Notes under the pieces: generated by a model | The model's input: the letters and a program-made list of their open reading frames with translations, nothing else | Databases searched by the model: none | What the model was told of the DNA's origin: nothing | NCBI RefSeq assembly: GCF_002934445.1 | Contig: NZ_PTJE01000002.1 | Span: forward strand, 439,392-503,391 | Origin: Nonlabens xylanidelens | Lineage (GTDB): Bacteria > Bacteroidota > Bacteroidia > Flavobacteriales > Flavobacteriaceae | Direction of reading: 5' to 3' | Length of the DNA stretch: 64,000 nucleotides | Position numbers and translations under genes: made by a program | In this document: piece after piece, positions 41,337-50,533 of the stretch | Layout of the letters: each line of letters begins with the position of its first letter | How positions within the stretch are numbered: the first letter of the stretch is position 1

Positions 41337-44264
41337 ATGAAAAAACTTTTCCTCCTAACCTTAACTTTTTTATTAAGTTTTCAAATCAATGCACAATTAG
41401 AATCCTCATGGTGGGTTTTTGGAGACAATGCAGCCATAGAGTTTAATCCTAATCCTCAAAATAGATCTACAGAACCTTTCATAGCTGGGTCTGGTTTTAT
41501 GCAAGATGAAGGAGTAGGTACTATTTCAGATGATAATGGAAATTTATTATTTTACACTAACGGAAGTACAGTTTGGAATCGTAATGGTGCAATTATGTCT
41601 AATGGAACAGGTCTATTAGGTGGAGGGTCTGCAACACAAGCGGCAATTATTCTAAAAGCTCCAGAAACGCCTGATGTATATTTTATATTTACAGTTGGTA
41701 ATGCTGGTAATGGTCCATTAGCCTATTCTCGTATCGAGATGCAACTTAGTGGAGGATTAGGCGATGTCGTTCCAGGTGTTAAAAATGTAATTTTAATGGA
41801 TGAATGTGCCGAAAAAGTAGCCGGTACTATTAAAACAGGCAGCAATAACGCATACGTAATGACATATGCAAGACAAAATGGTACCAGCACTAATGCTGGA
41901 ACAGGAAATTTCAATTCTTTATTTGCTTGGGAAGTTAGAGGAATTCCTGGAACAGGTATATCATTCGTGAATGCCTCTCCAGTACCACAAGCATCTAATG
42001 GTAACTCGGCAAACTTCCCTGCACTTGCTTCAGAAAATGACGGAGATAGAGGAATGTTAAGAGTCTCTCCAGATGGAACTAAATTAGTTGTCGCTCATCA
42101 AAATGCTGGATTTGGCGGCGGTACTAATCAAACGGGAGCTTGGCTTTACGATTTTAACCCAGGTAATGGTCAGTTTAGCGGTGCTGGACTACAATTAGAT
42201 AGCGGTCCTGTTTATGGTGTTGAATTTTCACCATCTTCACAATATTTATATCACGATATTAGTAGTTCATTTAGTCCTACCACAACAAGTAACAGGAAAC
42301 TAGTACAATACGATCTATGTGAAGAAACAAATATTATAGCCTCAAGAAATGAATTTGCTGATATTACAGGAGGCTCAAGAGGTACATTACAACTAGGTAG
42401 AGATGGGAAAATATATGTTACCAGATTTGGTACTAGTTTTTTAGGATCTATTGATCCAGAAACAGCAACTCCTGTTTACAACCCAACAGCTATCGATATT
42501 TCACCAGGAGTTTCTCAACAAGGTCTTCCTGTATTTATACAATCTAATTTTGCAAGCTCATTTACTGTTAATGATCAGTGTCAAGGTGATGCAACAGATT
42601 TTCAATTAGCATGTTTACCACAAGTAGCCGCTTCTGTTTGGAATTTTGGAGATGGTAATACCTTATCAGTTACAGGACCTGGAATTGTTCAAAATACTTA
42701 CGCTGCTGCAGGAACATATACAGTTAGTGTAAATGTTACAAACGTATCTGGTGACGTTAGAGATTTTACGCAAGACATAACCATTTATGAAAATGGAATC
42801 GTAGATCCTGTTGATACTACATTATTAGATTACTGTGATGACGATAATTCTGGTTCAGAAATTGTTGACTTAACGCAATTCACAGCAGATGTATTAGGTA
42901 CTCAAGACGCAGCAACCTTCAATATCTCTTACCACTCTACTCAAACAGATGCTGAAATGGACACAAATCCTTTACCAGATAACTATGATGTAAGCGTAGG
43001 TACTGTACAAGTTTGGGTAAGAATCGCAAACAACACCTCTCCTATAGACGACGGTTGTAGTGCTGTAGCATCATTTGACCTTACCGTTAGCACAACGCCT
43101 AGTGTTTCAAATATCCCAGATTTTGAGCTATGTGATGACTCTAGCGAGGATGGTATAGAAGATTTTGATCTTGCAGGTTACCTAAGTGTTATAGAGAATA
43201 CCGCTGGTAACCCAGTAGACGTAAGCTATACCTACCACCCTACACAAATGGATGCTGATATGAATACCGCAGCAATAGATACAACTGTACCTTTTACAAA
43301 CACTACATCACCTCAAATTGTATTTGTAAGACTACAGAATACAAATGAAGCTGACTGTTTTGGAACAGCACCTATAAATTTGATCGTACAAGATTTACCA
43401 TCTATTTCTACACCGATGAATATTGAAGTATGTGATGATGCACCATTAGATGGTAGTAGTGACTTTATATTATCAGATCAAGATAACAACGTAGACCCTA
43501 CTGGATTAAATACTGTTTCTTACTACAATAGCCTTAGTGATGCAGACTCTGGTAACAATCCTTTACCTAACACATATAATGTAACAGGTTCTGAAGAAAT
43601 CTTTGTGAGATCAGAAACACCAGACGGTTGTTTCAACACGACTAGTTTTATGATAACAGTACAAGCTGCTCCATCTATAGGTAACGCTCCAGATCTTACT
43701 AATATATGTGATGATAGTGTTGATTTAAATCAAAACCTTTTTGAATTATCTGTACAAGACGATATCATTCTTAATGGAAATAGCGCTACAGACTTTACAA
43801 TAAGTTACTATACCACAGATGCAGACGCTCAAGCTGGTGTTAACGCATTACCTACTACTTATGTGGTTCCTTTTCAAGCTGGAACAACTTCTGATTTATT
43901 GTTTGCTAGATTAGAAGATAATGTTACAGGTTGTTTCAACACTTCTCAATTTACCATCATATTTGAAAGATGTGAAATCATCTTCCCAGAAGGTTTCTCT
44001 CCTAATAACGATGGAATAAATGATACATTCTCTATTCCTGGACTTGCTGAACAATACGATAACTTTAGTCTTCAAATATTCAACCGTAATGGATCAGTTG
44101 TTTATGAAACAGCTGCTAGCAATTATGTTGAATTTGCAGGAATACCTAATAGCGGTGTATTATCTGGCGATGGCTTACTACCTACCGGAGTTTACTTTTA
44201 CGTTATTAAATATAATGACGCAGACATAGAAGACACAGCTAGTTGGGTCTATATCAACTACTAA
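41337..44264 (+). CDS. T9SS type B surface protein, third paralogue with four CDD modules
   Basis: The 975-residue protein has a signal (1-19, LSFQINA) and the head LESSWWVFGDNAAIEFNP with propeller-like repeats. A PKD domain lies near 434 (VWNFGDGNTLSVTGPG). Modules start with YCDDDNSG (about 499), LCDDSSEDG (598), VCDDAPLDG (698) and ICDDSVDLN (791). The CHU_C domain starts at FPEGFSPNNDGINDTF near 881. Each module begins with a Cys and an Asp-rich loop that could bind calcium. The three genes are 30 bases apart or less, so they form an operon-like block ended by the terminator at 44290. Surface role, perhaps adhesion or polymer binding, is inferred. Confidence 0.9.
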   Translation: MKKLFLLTLTFLLSFQINAQLESSWWVFGDNAAIEFNPNPQNRSTEPFIAGSGFMQDEGVGTISDDNGNLLFYTNGSTVWNRNGAIMSNGTGLLGGGSATQAAIILKAPETPDVYFIFTVGNAGNGPLAYSRIEMQLSGGLGDVVPGVKNVILMDECAEKVAGTIKTGSNNAYVMTYARQNGTSTNAGTGNFNSLFAWEVRGIPGTGISFVNASPVPQASNGNSANFPALASENDGDRGMLRVSPDGTKLVVAHQNAGFGGGTNQTGAWLYDFNPGNGQFSGAGLQLDSGPVYGVEFSPSSQYLYHDISSSFSPTTTSNRKLVQYDLCEETNIIASRNEFADITGGSRGTLQLGRDGKIYVTRFGTSFLGSIDPETATPVYNPTAIDISPGVSQQGLPVFIQSNFASSFTVNDQCQGDATDFQLACLPQVAASVWNFGDGNTLSVTGPGIVQNTYAAAGTYTVSVNVTNVSGDVRDFTQDITIYENGIVDPVDTTLLDYCDDDNSGSEIVDLTQFTADVLGTQDAATFNISYHSTQTDAEMDTNPLPDNYDVSVGTVQVWVRIANNTSPIDDGCSAVASFDLTVSTTPSVSNIPDFELCDDSSEDGIEDFDLAGYLSVIENTAGNPVDVSYTYHPTQMDADMNTAAIDTTVPFTNTTSPQIVFVRLQNTNEADCFGTAPINLIVQDLPSISTPMNIEVCDDAPLDGSSDFILSDQDNNVDPTGLNTVSYYNSLSDADSGNNPLPNTYNVTGSEEIFVRSETPDGCFNTTSFMITVQAAPSIGNAPDLTNICDDSVDLNQNLFELSVQDDIILNGNSATDFTISYYTTDADAQAGVNALPTTYVVPFQAGTTSDLLFARLEDNVTGCFNTSQFTIIFERCEIIFPEGFSPNNDGINDTFSIPGLAEQYDNFSLQIFNRNGSVVYETAASNYVEFAGIPNSGVLSGDGLLPTGVYFYVIKYNDADIEDTASWVYINY

Positions 44265-44287
44265 ATAAATAGAATTAATAAATTATC

Positions 44288-44322
44288 AAAATCCTAGTTT
44301 TAATTAACTAGGATTTTTTTTT
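44288..44322 (+). terminator. Terminator of the T9SS cargo block
   Basis: AATCCTAGTT (44290-44299) pairs with AACTAGGATT (44306-44315), followed by nine T. Confidence 0.92.
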
Positions 44323-44346
44323 ATCTTTAAGCTGTACTGTTAGTTC

Positions 44347-44362
44347 CGCTTTCGCGAAAGCG
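44347..44362. repeat. CGCTTTCGCGAAAGCG palindrome, copy 10
   Basis: This is a perfect 16-bp palindrome between the T9SS cargo terminator and the MarR gene. Confidence 0.9.
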
Positions 44363-44417
44363 AGACTGAATAAATTACACTTGAAACTATATCGTTTGAA
44401 ATTTTACAATATTTTAC

Positions 44418-44454
44418 TATGCATGCATAACAAAAATTACTATATTGCAGTATA
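44418..44454. promoter_or_regulatory. Putative MarR operators upstream of the fad operon
   Basis: TATGCATGCATA (44418-44429) is a perfect 12-bp palindrome. TATATTGCAGTATA (44441-44454) is an imperfect palindrome matching at 12 of 14 positions, with TATATTGC as a near -7 element. Both lie within 46 bases of the MarR ATG, where an autoregulating MarR dimer would bind. Confidence 0.55.
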
Positions 44455-44463
44455 TTTATAATT

Positions 44464-44922
44464 ATGAGAGATAAAACAATCGATTACATTCTTAGAGCTA
44501 CATGGATGTCAGTTTCTAAAATGTATAATGAACAAGCTGCTGTTAAGGGCAGTACTATGTCTACAGGATTTGCTCTTATTAGTATAGATCCAGAAACAGG
44601 AACACCTAGTACAGCTTTAGGACCTAAAATGGGAATGGAAGCTACTTCTCTATCACGTACACTTAAAATGATGGAGAATAAAGGTCTCATAGAAAGACGT
44701 AGAAATCCAGAAGATGGAAGAAGTGTATTGATTCATCTGACAGATTTCGGCGCTGAAATGAGAGAATTTTCAAAGTCAGTTGTTAAAACTTTTGACCAAG
44801 TCGTTAAAAATGAGATTGAACCAGAAAAAATAGATACCTTTCTAGAAGTTGCCTTTAAAATTAACGAAATAGTAAACTCTAAAAAAATCTTCAAAAAAAA
44901 AGCTCTATTAGCTCAAAAATAA
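44464..44922 (+). CDS. MarR-family regulator of the beta-oxidation operon
   Basis: The 152-residue protein has the MarR winged helix: MEATSLSRTLKMMENKGLIE (recognition helix) followed by RRRNPEDGRSVLIHLTDFG, the wing. The N- and C-terminal helices form the dimer interface. It is the first gene of a run with fadB, fadA and an acyl-CoA dehydrogenase; its stop is one base before the fadB start. It probably represses this operon and is released by an acyl-CoA or fatty-acid ligand. That ligand is inferred from context. Confidence 0.85.
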   Translation: MRDKTIDYILRATWMSVSKMYNEQAAVKGSTMSTGFALISIDPETGTPSTALGPKMGMEATSLSRTLKMMENKGLIERRRNPEDGRSVLIHLTDFGAEMREFSKSVVKTFDQVVKNEIEPEKIDTFLEVAFKINEIVNSKKIFKKKALLAQK

Positions 44923-44923
44923 T

Positions 44924-47332
44924 ATGGGAAAACGTAGAATAAAACATGTAACCGTAATAGGTTCTGGTATCATGGGAAGTGGAATTGCTTGCCATTTTGC
45001 AAACATAGGTTGTGAAGTACTCCTACTGGACATAGTCCCAAGAGAACTTACTGACAAAGAAAAGGCCAAAGGTCTAACTCTAGAGGACAAGGTAGTTCGT
45101 AACCGTATGGTTAACGATAACCTTACAGCTTCTGTAAAGAGTAAACCGGCACCTTTATACAATAACTCATTTGTAAACAGAATTTCTACAGGAAATTTAA
45201 CTGATGACTTATCTAAAATTAAAGATACCGACTGGATTATTGAAGTCGTTGTTGAAAGATTAGATATTAAAAAATCTGTTTTTGAACAAATTGAGAAGTA
45301 CCGTAAACCTGGTACTTTAATTACATCAAATACTTCTGGTATTCCTATCTCTTTCATGAATGAAGGACGTAGTGAAGATTTCCAGAAGCACTTTGCAGTA
45401 ACACACTTTTTCAATCCGCCGAGATATTTAAAATTATTTGAAGTTGTTCCAGGTCCTAATTGTGATCCTGAGGTTACTGACTTCTTAATGGAATATGGAG
45501 AGAAATACTTAGGTAAGACATCAGTTCTTGCAAAGGATACTCCAGCGTTTATAGGTAACCGTATCGGTATATTCTCTATTCAGAGTTTATTCCACACTGT
45601 TAAAGAGATGGGACTTACCGTTTCTGAAGTTGATAAACTTACCGGTCCTGTAATAGGTCGTGCTAAGTCTGCCACTTTTAGAACTGTAGATGTTGTAGGA
45701 CTAGATACACTTGTACATGTTGCAAATGGTGTTTATGAAAACTGTCCAGAAGACGAGCATAAAGACACTTTTAAATTACCAGACTTCATCGATACAATGA
45801 TGGAAAATAAATGGTTAGGTTCTAAAACTGGTCAAGGTTTTTATAAAAAGAATGTAACTAAAGATGGTAAGAAAGAGATTCTAGCATTAGACTTAGATTC
45901 TATGGAGTACGTTGCACAACCTCGTGCAAAGTTTGCTACACTAGAATTAACTAAAACAATTGATAACGTTGCAGATCGTTTTCCTGTATTAATTAAAGGA
46001 AAAGATAAAGCTGGTGATTTCTATAGAAAATCATTTGCTTCACTATTTGCATACGTACAACATAGAATTCCAGAAATAAGTGATGAATTGTACCGTATAG
46101 ACGATGCAATGAGTGCAGGTTTTGGTTGGGAACATGGACCATATCAGGTTTGGGATGCCGTAGGTGTTGCAAAAGGTGTGGAGTTAATGGAAGCAATCGG
46201 TAAAAAACCAGCTGCTTGGGTAACAGAAATGCTAGAGAAAGGATTTGAATCTTTCTATACAGTAAAAGATGGCTCTACTTACTACTACTCTATCCCAGAT
46301 AAAGATTATGTAAAGAAACCAGGTCAGGATGGATTTATCATTCTAGATAATTTACGTGCAAATGCCCCAGTCTTCAAAAATTCTGGTGTAACTGTACATG
46401 ATATAGGTGACGGTATCCTTAATGTAGAATTTACTTCTAAGATGAATTCTATAGGTGGTGACGTACTTGCTGGTATGAATAAAGCTATTGATATCGCCGA
46501 AGATCGTTTTGACGGTTTAGTAGTAGCAAATAATGGTGCTAACTTCTCTGTAGGAGCAAATATCGGTATGATATTTATGATGGCTGTAGAGCAGGAATAT
46601 GATGAGCTGAATATGGCTATCAAACAATTCCAAGATACAGTTATGAGATTGCGTTACAGTAGTATTCCTACTATCGTTGCGCCGCATCAAATGGCATTAG
46701 GTGGTGGTTGTGAAATGACCATGCACTCTGACGTTGCTGTTGCTAGTGCAGAGACTTACATCGGTCTAGTAGAATTTGGTGTAGGTGTAATCCCTGGTGG
46801 TGGTGGATCAAAAGAGATGGCACTAAGAGCTAGTGACACTTTTGAGAAAAATGACGTAGAATTAAATAGACTTAGAGAATACTTCCTTACTATAGGAACA
46901 GCTAAAGTTGCAACAAGTGCTTATGAAGCATACGATCTAGGCATCTTGAGAAAAGGTGTGGATCATGTTGTTGTAAACGATAATAGACGTATTGCTTTTG
47001 CAAAAGCACAAGCGAGACTTCTAGCTGACAAAGGTTACACACAACCTGCTATGCGCAAGGATATAAAAGTATTGGGCCAGCAAGCATTAGGAATGTTCTT
47101 AGTAGGAACTGACGCGATGAAAGCTGGAAAATATATAAGCGAGCACGACTTAAAAATCGCAAATAAACTAGCTTATGTAATGGCAGGTGGTGATTTAAGT
47201 GCCCCTACCCTTGTCTCTGAACAGTATTTATTAGACCTAGAACGTGAAGCATTCTTAAGTCTTACTGGAGAGAGAAAAACACTGGAGAGACTTCAACACA
47301 TGATCCAGAAAGGTAAACCTTTAAGAAACTAA
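44924..47332 (+). CDS. fadB: 3-hydroxyacyl-CoA dehydrogenase/enoyl-CoA hydratase
   Basis: The 802-residue protein has the NAD-binding dehydrogenase domain first (VTVIGSGIMGSGIACHFANI near 9-28) and the crotonase-type hydratase domain in the C-terminal third (RFDGLVVANNGANFSVGANI and MALGGGCEMTMHSDVAVASA). This order is the reverse of E. coli FadB and is like the FadN type of Bacillus. The dehydrogenase motif THFFNPPRYLKLFEVVPG near 163-180 is complete. It catalyses two steps of fatty-acid beta-oxidation in the cytoplasm. It starts one base after the MarR stop and four bases before fadA. Confidence 0.93.
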   Translation: MGKRRIKHVTVIGSGIMGSGIACHFANIGCEVLLLDIVPRELTDKEKAKGLTLEDKVVRNRMVNDNLTASVKSKPAPLYNNSFVNRISTGNLTDDLSKIKDTDWIIEVVVERLDIKKSVFEQIEKYRKPGTLITSNTSGIPISFMNEGRSEDFQKHFAVTHFFNPPRYLKLFEVVPGPNCDPEVTDFLMEYGEKYLGKTSVLAKDTPAFIGNRIGIFSIQSLFHTVKEMGLTVSEVDKLTGPVIGRAKSATFRTVDVVGLDTLVHVANGVYENCPEDEHKDTFKLPDFIDTMMENKWLGSKTGQGFYKKNVTKDGKKEILALDLDSMEYVAQPRAKFATLELTKTIDNVADRFPVLIKGKDKAGDFYRKSFASLFAYVQHRIPEISDELYRIDDAMSAGFGWEHGPYQVWDAVGVAKGVELMEAIGKKPAAWVTEMLEKGFESFYTVKDGSTYYYSIPDKDYVKKPGQDGFIILDNLRANAPVFKNSGVTVHDIGDGILNVEFTSKMNSIGGDVLAGMNKAIDIAEDRFDGLVVANNGANFSVGANIGMIFMMAVEQEYDELNMAIKQFQDTVMRLRYSSIPTIVAPHQMALGGGCEMTMHSDVAVASAETYIGLVEFGVGVIPGGGGSKEMALRASDTFEKNDVELNRLREYFLTIGTAKVATSAYEAYDLGILRKGVDHVVVNDNRRIAFAKAQARLLADKGYTQPAMRKDIKVLGQQALGMFLVGTDAMKAGKYISEHDLKIANKLAYVMAGGDLSAPTLVSEQYLLDLEREAFLSLTGERKTLERLQHMIQKGKPLRN

Positions 47333-47336
47333 GAAA

Positions 47337-48527
47337 ATGACAAACGCATATATAGTTGCCGCAAAAAGAACGGCAGTAGGAAAATCAGGTCGTGGGGTTT
47401 TTAGATTTAAAAGACCAGACGAGCTAGCAGCAGAAACTATTCAAGGAATGTTAAAAGACCTTCCTGATTTTGATAAAGGTCGCATCGATGACATGATCAT
47501 AGGTAATGCAATGCCAGAGGCTGAGCAAGGACTTAACATGGCACGTCAGATATCACTTCTAGCATTAGAAAGAGTAGACATTCCAGGTATAAGTATCAAT
47601 AGATGGTGTGCATCTGGACTAGACGCTATCGGTGCAGCCGTAGCTAGAGTACAATCTGGTATGGCACAATGTATCGTTGCCGGTGGTGTAGAAAGCATGA
47701 GTTATGTTCCTATGGGTGGTTATAAACCTGCTCCAGCTTATAGCCTGGCAAAGCAAGGTCATGAAGACTACTACTGGGGAATGGGACTTACTGCAGAAGA
47801 GGTTGCAAATGACTATAAGGTTTCTAGAGAAGAGCAAGATCAATTTGCTTATGACTCTCACATGAAAGCCTTAAAAGCACAAGCTGAAAACCGTTTCCAA
47901 GATCAAATTGTTCCTATCGATGTAGAAGAAACTTATCTAGACGAGAACGGAAAAAAGAAAACTAGAACCTATACAGTAACTAAAGATGAAGGACCTAGAA
48001 AAGGTACAAATCTAGAGGCGCTGGCAAGATTACGTCCAGTATTTGCTGCAGGTGGTAGTGTTACAGCTGGTAACTCTTCTCAAACTAGTGATGGTGCTGC
48101 TTTTACACTTGTAATGAGTGAAGAAATGGTAAATGAATTAGGTATAAAGCCTATTGCAAAACTAGTAAGCTTTGCCGTAGCAGCTGTAGAACCTAGAGTT
48201 ATGGGTATTGCGCCTATAGAAGCTATTCCAAAGGCATTAAAACAAGCAGGTCTTAAAAAAGAAGACATGGCTCTTATTGAGTTAAATGAAGCTTTTGCAA
48301 GTCAGTCTGTTGCTGTGGTTAGAGAACTAGGTCTTAATAAAGACATCGTTAACGTTAACGGTGGTGCTATCGCACTAGGTCATCCACTAGGTTGTTCAGG
48401 AGCAAAACTATCTGTGCAAATCTTTGATGAGATGCGCAAGAGAGGAAACCAAGGAAAACACTGTATGGTTACCATGTGTGTAGGTACTGGACAAGGTGCT
48501 GCTGGTATTTTTGAGTTTTTAAATTAA
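47337..48527 (+). CDS. fadA: Acetyl-CoA acyltransferase (3-ketoacyl-CoA thiolase)
   Basis: The 396-residue protein has the thiolase active site: nucleophile Cys91 (INRWCASGLDAIGAA), the His of GGAIALGHPLGCSGAK near 345-360, and the second Cys of CMVTMCVGTGQGAAG near 379-393. It releases acetyl-CoA from 3-ketoacyl-CoA, completing beta-oxidation with fadB. It starts four bases after fadB. A palindrome copy lies between its stop and the next gene. Confidence 0.94.
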   Translation: MTNAYIVAAKRTAVGKSGRGVFRFKRPDELAAETIQGMLKDLPDFDKGRIDDMIIGNAMPEAEQGLNMARQISLLALERVDIPGISINRWCASGLDAIGAAVARVQSGMAQCIVAGGVESMSYVPMGGYKPAPAYSLAKQGHEDYYWGMGLTAEEVANDYKVSREEQDQFAYDSHMKALKAQAENRFQDQIVPIDVEETYLDENGKKKTRTYTVTKDEGPRKGTNLEALARLRPVFAAGGSVTAGNSSQTSDGAAFTLVMSEEMVNELGIKPIAKLVSFAVAAVEPRVMGIAPIEAIPKALKQAGLKKEDMALIELNEAFASQSVAVVRELGLNKDIVNVNGGAIALGHPLGCSGAKLSVQIFDEMRKRGNQGKHCMVTMCVGTGQGAAGIFEFLN

Positions 48528-48533
48528 GAATTA

Positions 48534-48549
48534 CGCTTTCGCGAAAGCG
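48534..48549. repeat. CGCTTTCGCGAAAGCG palindrome, copy 11
   Basis: This perfect 16-bp palindrome fills the 39-base gap between fadA and the acyl-CoA dehydrogenase, inside a probable operon. Confidence 0.9.
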
Positions 48550-48566
48550 AGATAACAATACATATT

Positions 48567-50372
48567 ATGTCAACAGAAAATAAAATAGAAATGATACGCG
48601 GTGGACAATTCATCGTGAAGGAAACAAATCCATCAGAAGTATTTACTCCAGAAGACTTCTCTGATGAACAAAAGATGATGCGCGAGAGTGTACAGGAATT
48701 TGTAGACAAAGAGATCGTTCCTAATAAAGACCGATTTGAAAAGAAAGACTATGCACTTACTGAAGAAGTAATGCGCAAAGCTGGAGAAATGGGATTCTTA
48801 GGTGTAGCTGTTCCAGAAGAGTATGATGGTCTAGGTATGGGCTTTGTCTCTACTATGTTAGTTTGTGATTATATTTCTGGTGCAACTGGATCTATCGCAA
48901 CTGCTTTTGGAGCACATACAGGAATAGGTACTATGCCTATTACTCTATACGGTACTGAAGAGCAAAAGAAAAAATATGTTCCTAAACTTGCTACTGGTGA
49001 GTGGTTTGGAGCTTATTGTTTAACTGAGCCTGGTGCAGGGTCTGATGCAAATTCTGGAAAAACAAAAGCAGAGCTTACTGCAGATGGAAAACACTACAAG
49101 ATCAATGGTCAAAAAATGTGGATTTCAAATGCAGGTTTCTGTAATGTATTTGTAGTATTTGCACGTCTAGAAGATGATAAAAACATTACTGGATTTATCG
49201 TAGAAAACGATCCTAGTAATGGGATTACAATGGGAGAAGAAGAACACAAATTAGGTATTCACTCCTCTTCTACTCGTCAGGTATTCTTTAATGACTGCCT
49301 GGTTCCTGTAGAAAATATGCTTGCTGGTCGTGGTGAAGGTTTTAAAATTGCGATGAATGCATTAAATGTAGGTCGTATAAAACTAGCTGCAGCATGTCTA
49401 GATGCACAACGTCGTGTAATTACACTTGCTACTAATTATGCTAATGAGCGTGAGCAGTTTAAAACTCCTATCGCAAAATTTGGAGCTATAAGAAAGAAAC
49501 TTGCTGAAATGGCTGTTAATGCTTATGTGGGTGAAAGTGCTTCTTATCGCGCTGCTAAAGATGTAGAAAACCGAATCCACTTGCGTCAGGAAGAAGGTGC
49601 AACCTTTGCAGAGGCTGAATTGAAAGGTGTTGAAGAATTTGCTATAGAATGCTCTATTCTTAAGGTTGCTGTATCTGAGGATATGCAAGCATGTAGTGAT
49701 GAAGGTATACAAATCTATGGTGGTATGGGCTTCAGTGCAGATGCTCCTATGGAGGCTGCATGGAGAGATGCTCGTATCTCACGTATTTATGAAGGTACTA
49801 ACGAGATTAACCGTATGCTAGCAGTAGGAATGTTAGTTAAAAAAGCGATGAAAGGTCACGTTAACTTACTAGAGCCAGCAATGGCAGTAGGAAATGAACT
49901 TACTTCTATTCCTTCTTTTGAAACACCAGATTTTTCAGAGCCATTATCTGAAGAAATGGATATGGTTAAGAAACTTAAAAAAGTATTCTTAATGGTTGCA
50001 GGAAGTGCGGTGCAAAAATTCGGTCCAGCACTAGAAGAGCACCAGCAATTATTAATTGCAGCGTCAGATATTCTTATCGAGATCTATATGGCAGAGAGTG
50101 CTATTCTTAGAACTCAAAAGAACATCGCTCGTACTAGTGTAGAAGAGCAAAAAGAGCAAATTGCAATGTCTCAATATTACTTATATCAAGCGTCTAAAAT
50201 TATCCAGGCAAGAGCTGAAGAAGGTATTTCTAGCTTTGCTGAAGGTGATGAACAACGCATGATGCTTATGGGACTTAAACGTTTCACTAAATATACAAAC
50301 CTACCTAACATTGTAGCTCTAAGAGATACTATCGCAGATAAGGTGACTGAAGCTAATAAGTACCCTTTCTAG
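48567..50372 (+). CDS. Acyl-CoA dehydrogenase
   Basis: The 601-residue protein has the full acyl-CoA dehydrogenase fold, with an extra N-terminal region and a C-terminal helical domain of about 190 residues. Motifs are AYCLTEPGAGSDANSGKTKA (FAD and substrate site) near 150-169, QKMWISNAGFCNVFVVFARL, and the flavin-binding YGGMGFSADAPMEAAWRDAR near 390, then YEGTNEINRMLAVGMLV. It carries out the first, FAD-dependent step of beta-oxidation. It is the last gene of the MarR-fadB-fadA run, 39 bases after fadA, and has a strong terminator. Confidence 0.93.
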   Translation: MSTENKIEMIRGGQFIVKETNPSEVFTPEDFSDEQKMMRESVQEFVDKEIVPNKDRFEKKDYALTEEVMRKAGEMGFLGVAVPEEYDGLGMGFVSTMLVCDYISGATGSIATAFGAHTGIGTMPITLYGTEEQKKKYVPKLATGEWFGAYCLTEPGAGSDANSGKTKAELTADGKHYKINGQKMWISNAGFCNVFVVFARLEDDKNITGFIVENDPSNGITMGEEEHKLGIHSSSTRQVFFNDCLVPVENMLAGRGEGFKIAMNALNVGRIKLAAACLDAQRRVITLATNYANEREQFKTPIAKFGAIRKKLAEMAVNAYVGESASYRAAKDVENRIHLRQEEGATFAEAELKGVEEFAIECSILKVAVSEDMQACSDEGIQIYGGMGFSADAPMEAAWRDARISRIYEGTNEINRMLAVGMLVKKAMKGHVNLLEPAMAVGNELTSIPSFETPDFSEPLSEEMDMVKKLKKVFLMVAGSAVQKFGPALEEHQQLLIAASDILIEIYMAESAILRTQKNIARTSVEEQKEQIAMSQYYLYQASKIIQARAEEGISSFAEGDEQRMMLMGLKRFTKYTNLPNIVALRDTIADKVTEANKYPF

Positions 50373-50397
50373 TATTCTAGAAAATTTTAAATGAATT

Positions 50398-50434
50398 AAA
50401 GCCGCTATTGGATTTTCCAAATAGCGGCTTTTTA
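50398..50434 (+). terminator. Terminator of the fad operon
   Basis: GCCGCTATT (50401-50409) pairs with AATAGCGGC (50420-50428) and is followed by TTTTT. Confidence 0.92.
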
Positions 50435-50519
50435 ATTAAATAGAAATCATTTATTAAAATTAAATCATAAAGTTCCCAACTATTAACAAATCATAAACAA
50501 GGTTTTTCGAGGCTTATTC

Positions 50520-50527
50520 TACTTTTG
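50520..50527 (+). promoter_or_regulatory. -7 element immediately before the first mscS gene
   Basis: TACTTTTG is an exact TAnnTTTG that ends only six bases before the ATG at 50534. The transcript may start at or next to the start codon. Confidence 0.55.
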
Positions 50528-50533
50528 TTTTAT

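Noticed and set aside
44908-45414. 168-codon antisense frame opposite fadB
   Set aside because: It lies wholly across the conserved NAD-binding region of fadB, with no motif of its own; it is a shadow frame.
50525-50533. TTG start of the first mscS gene
   Set aside because: It overlaps the -7 promoter element and adds only three residues; the ATG at 50534 follows directly.
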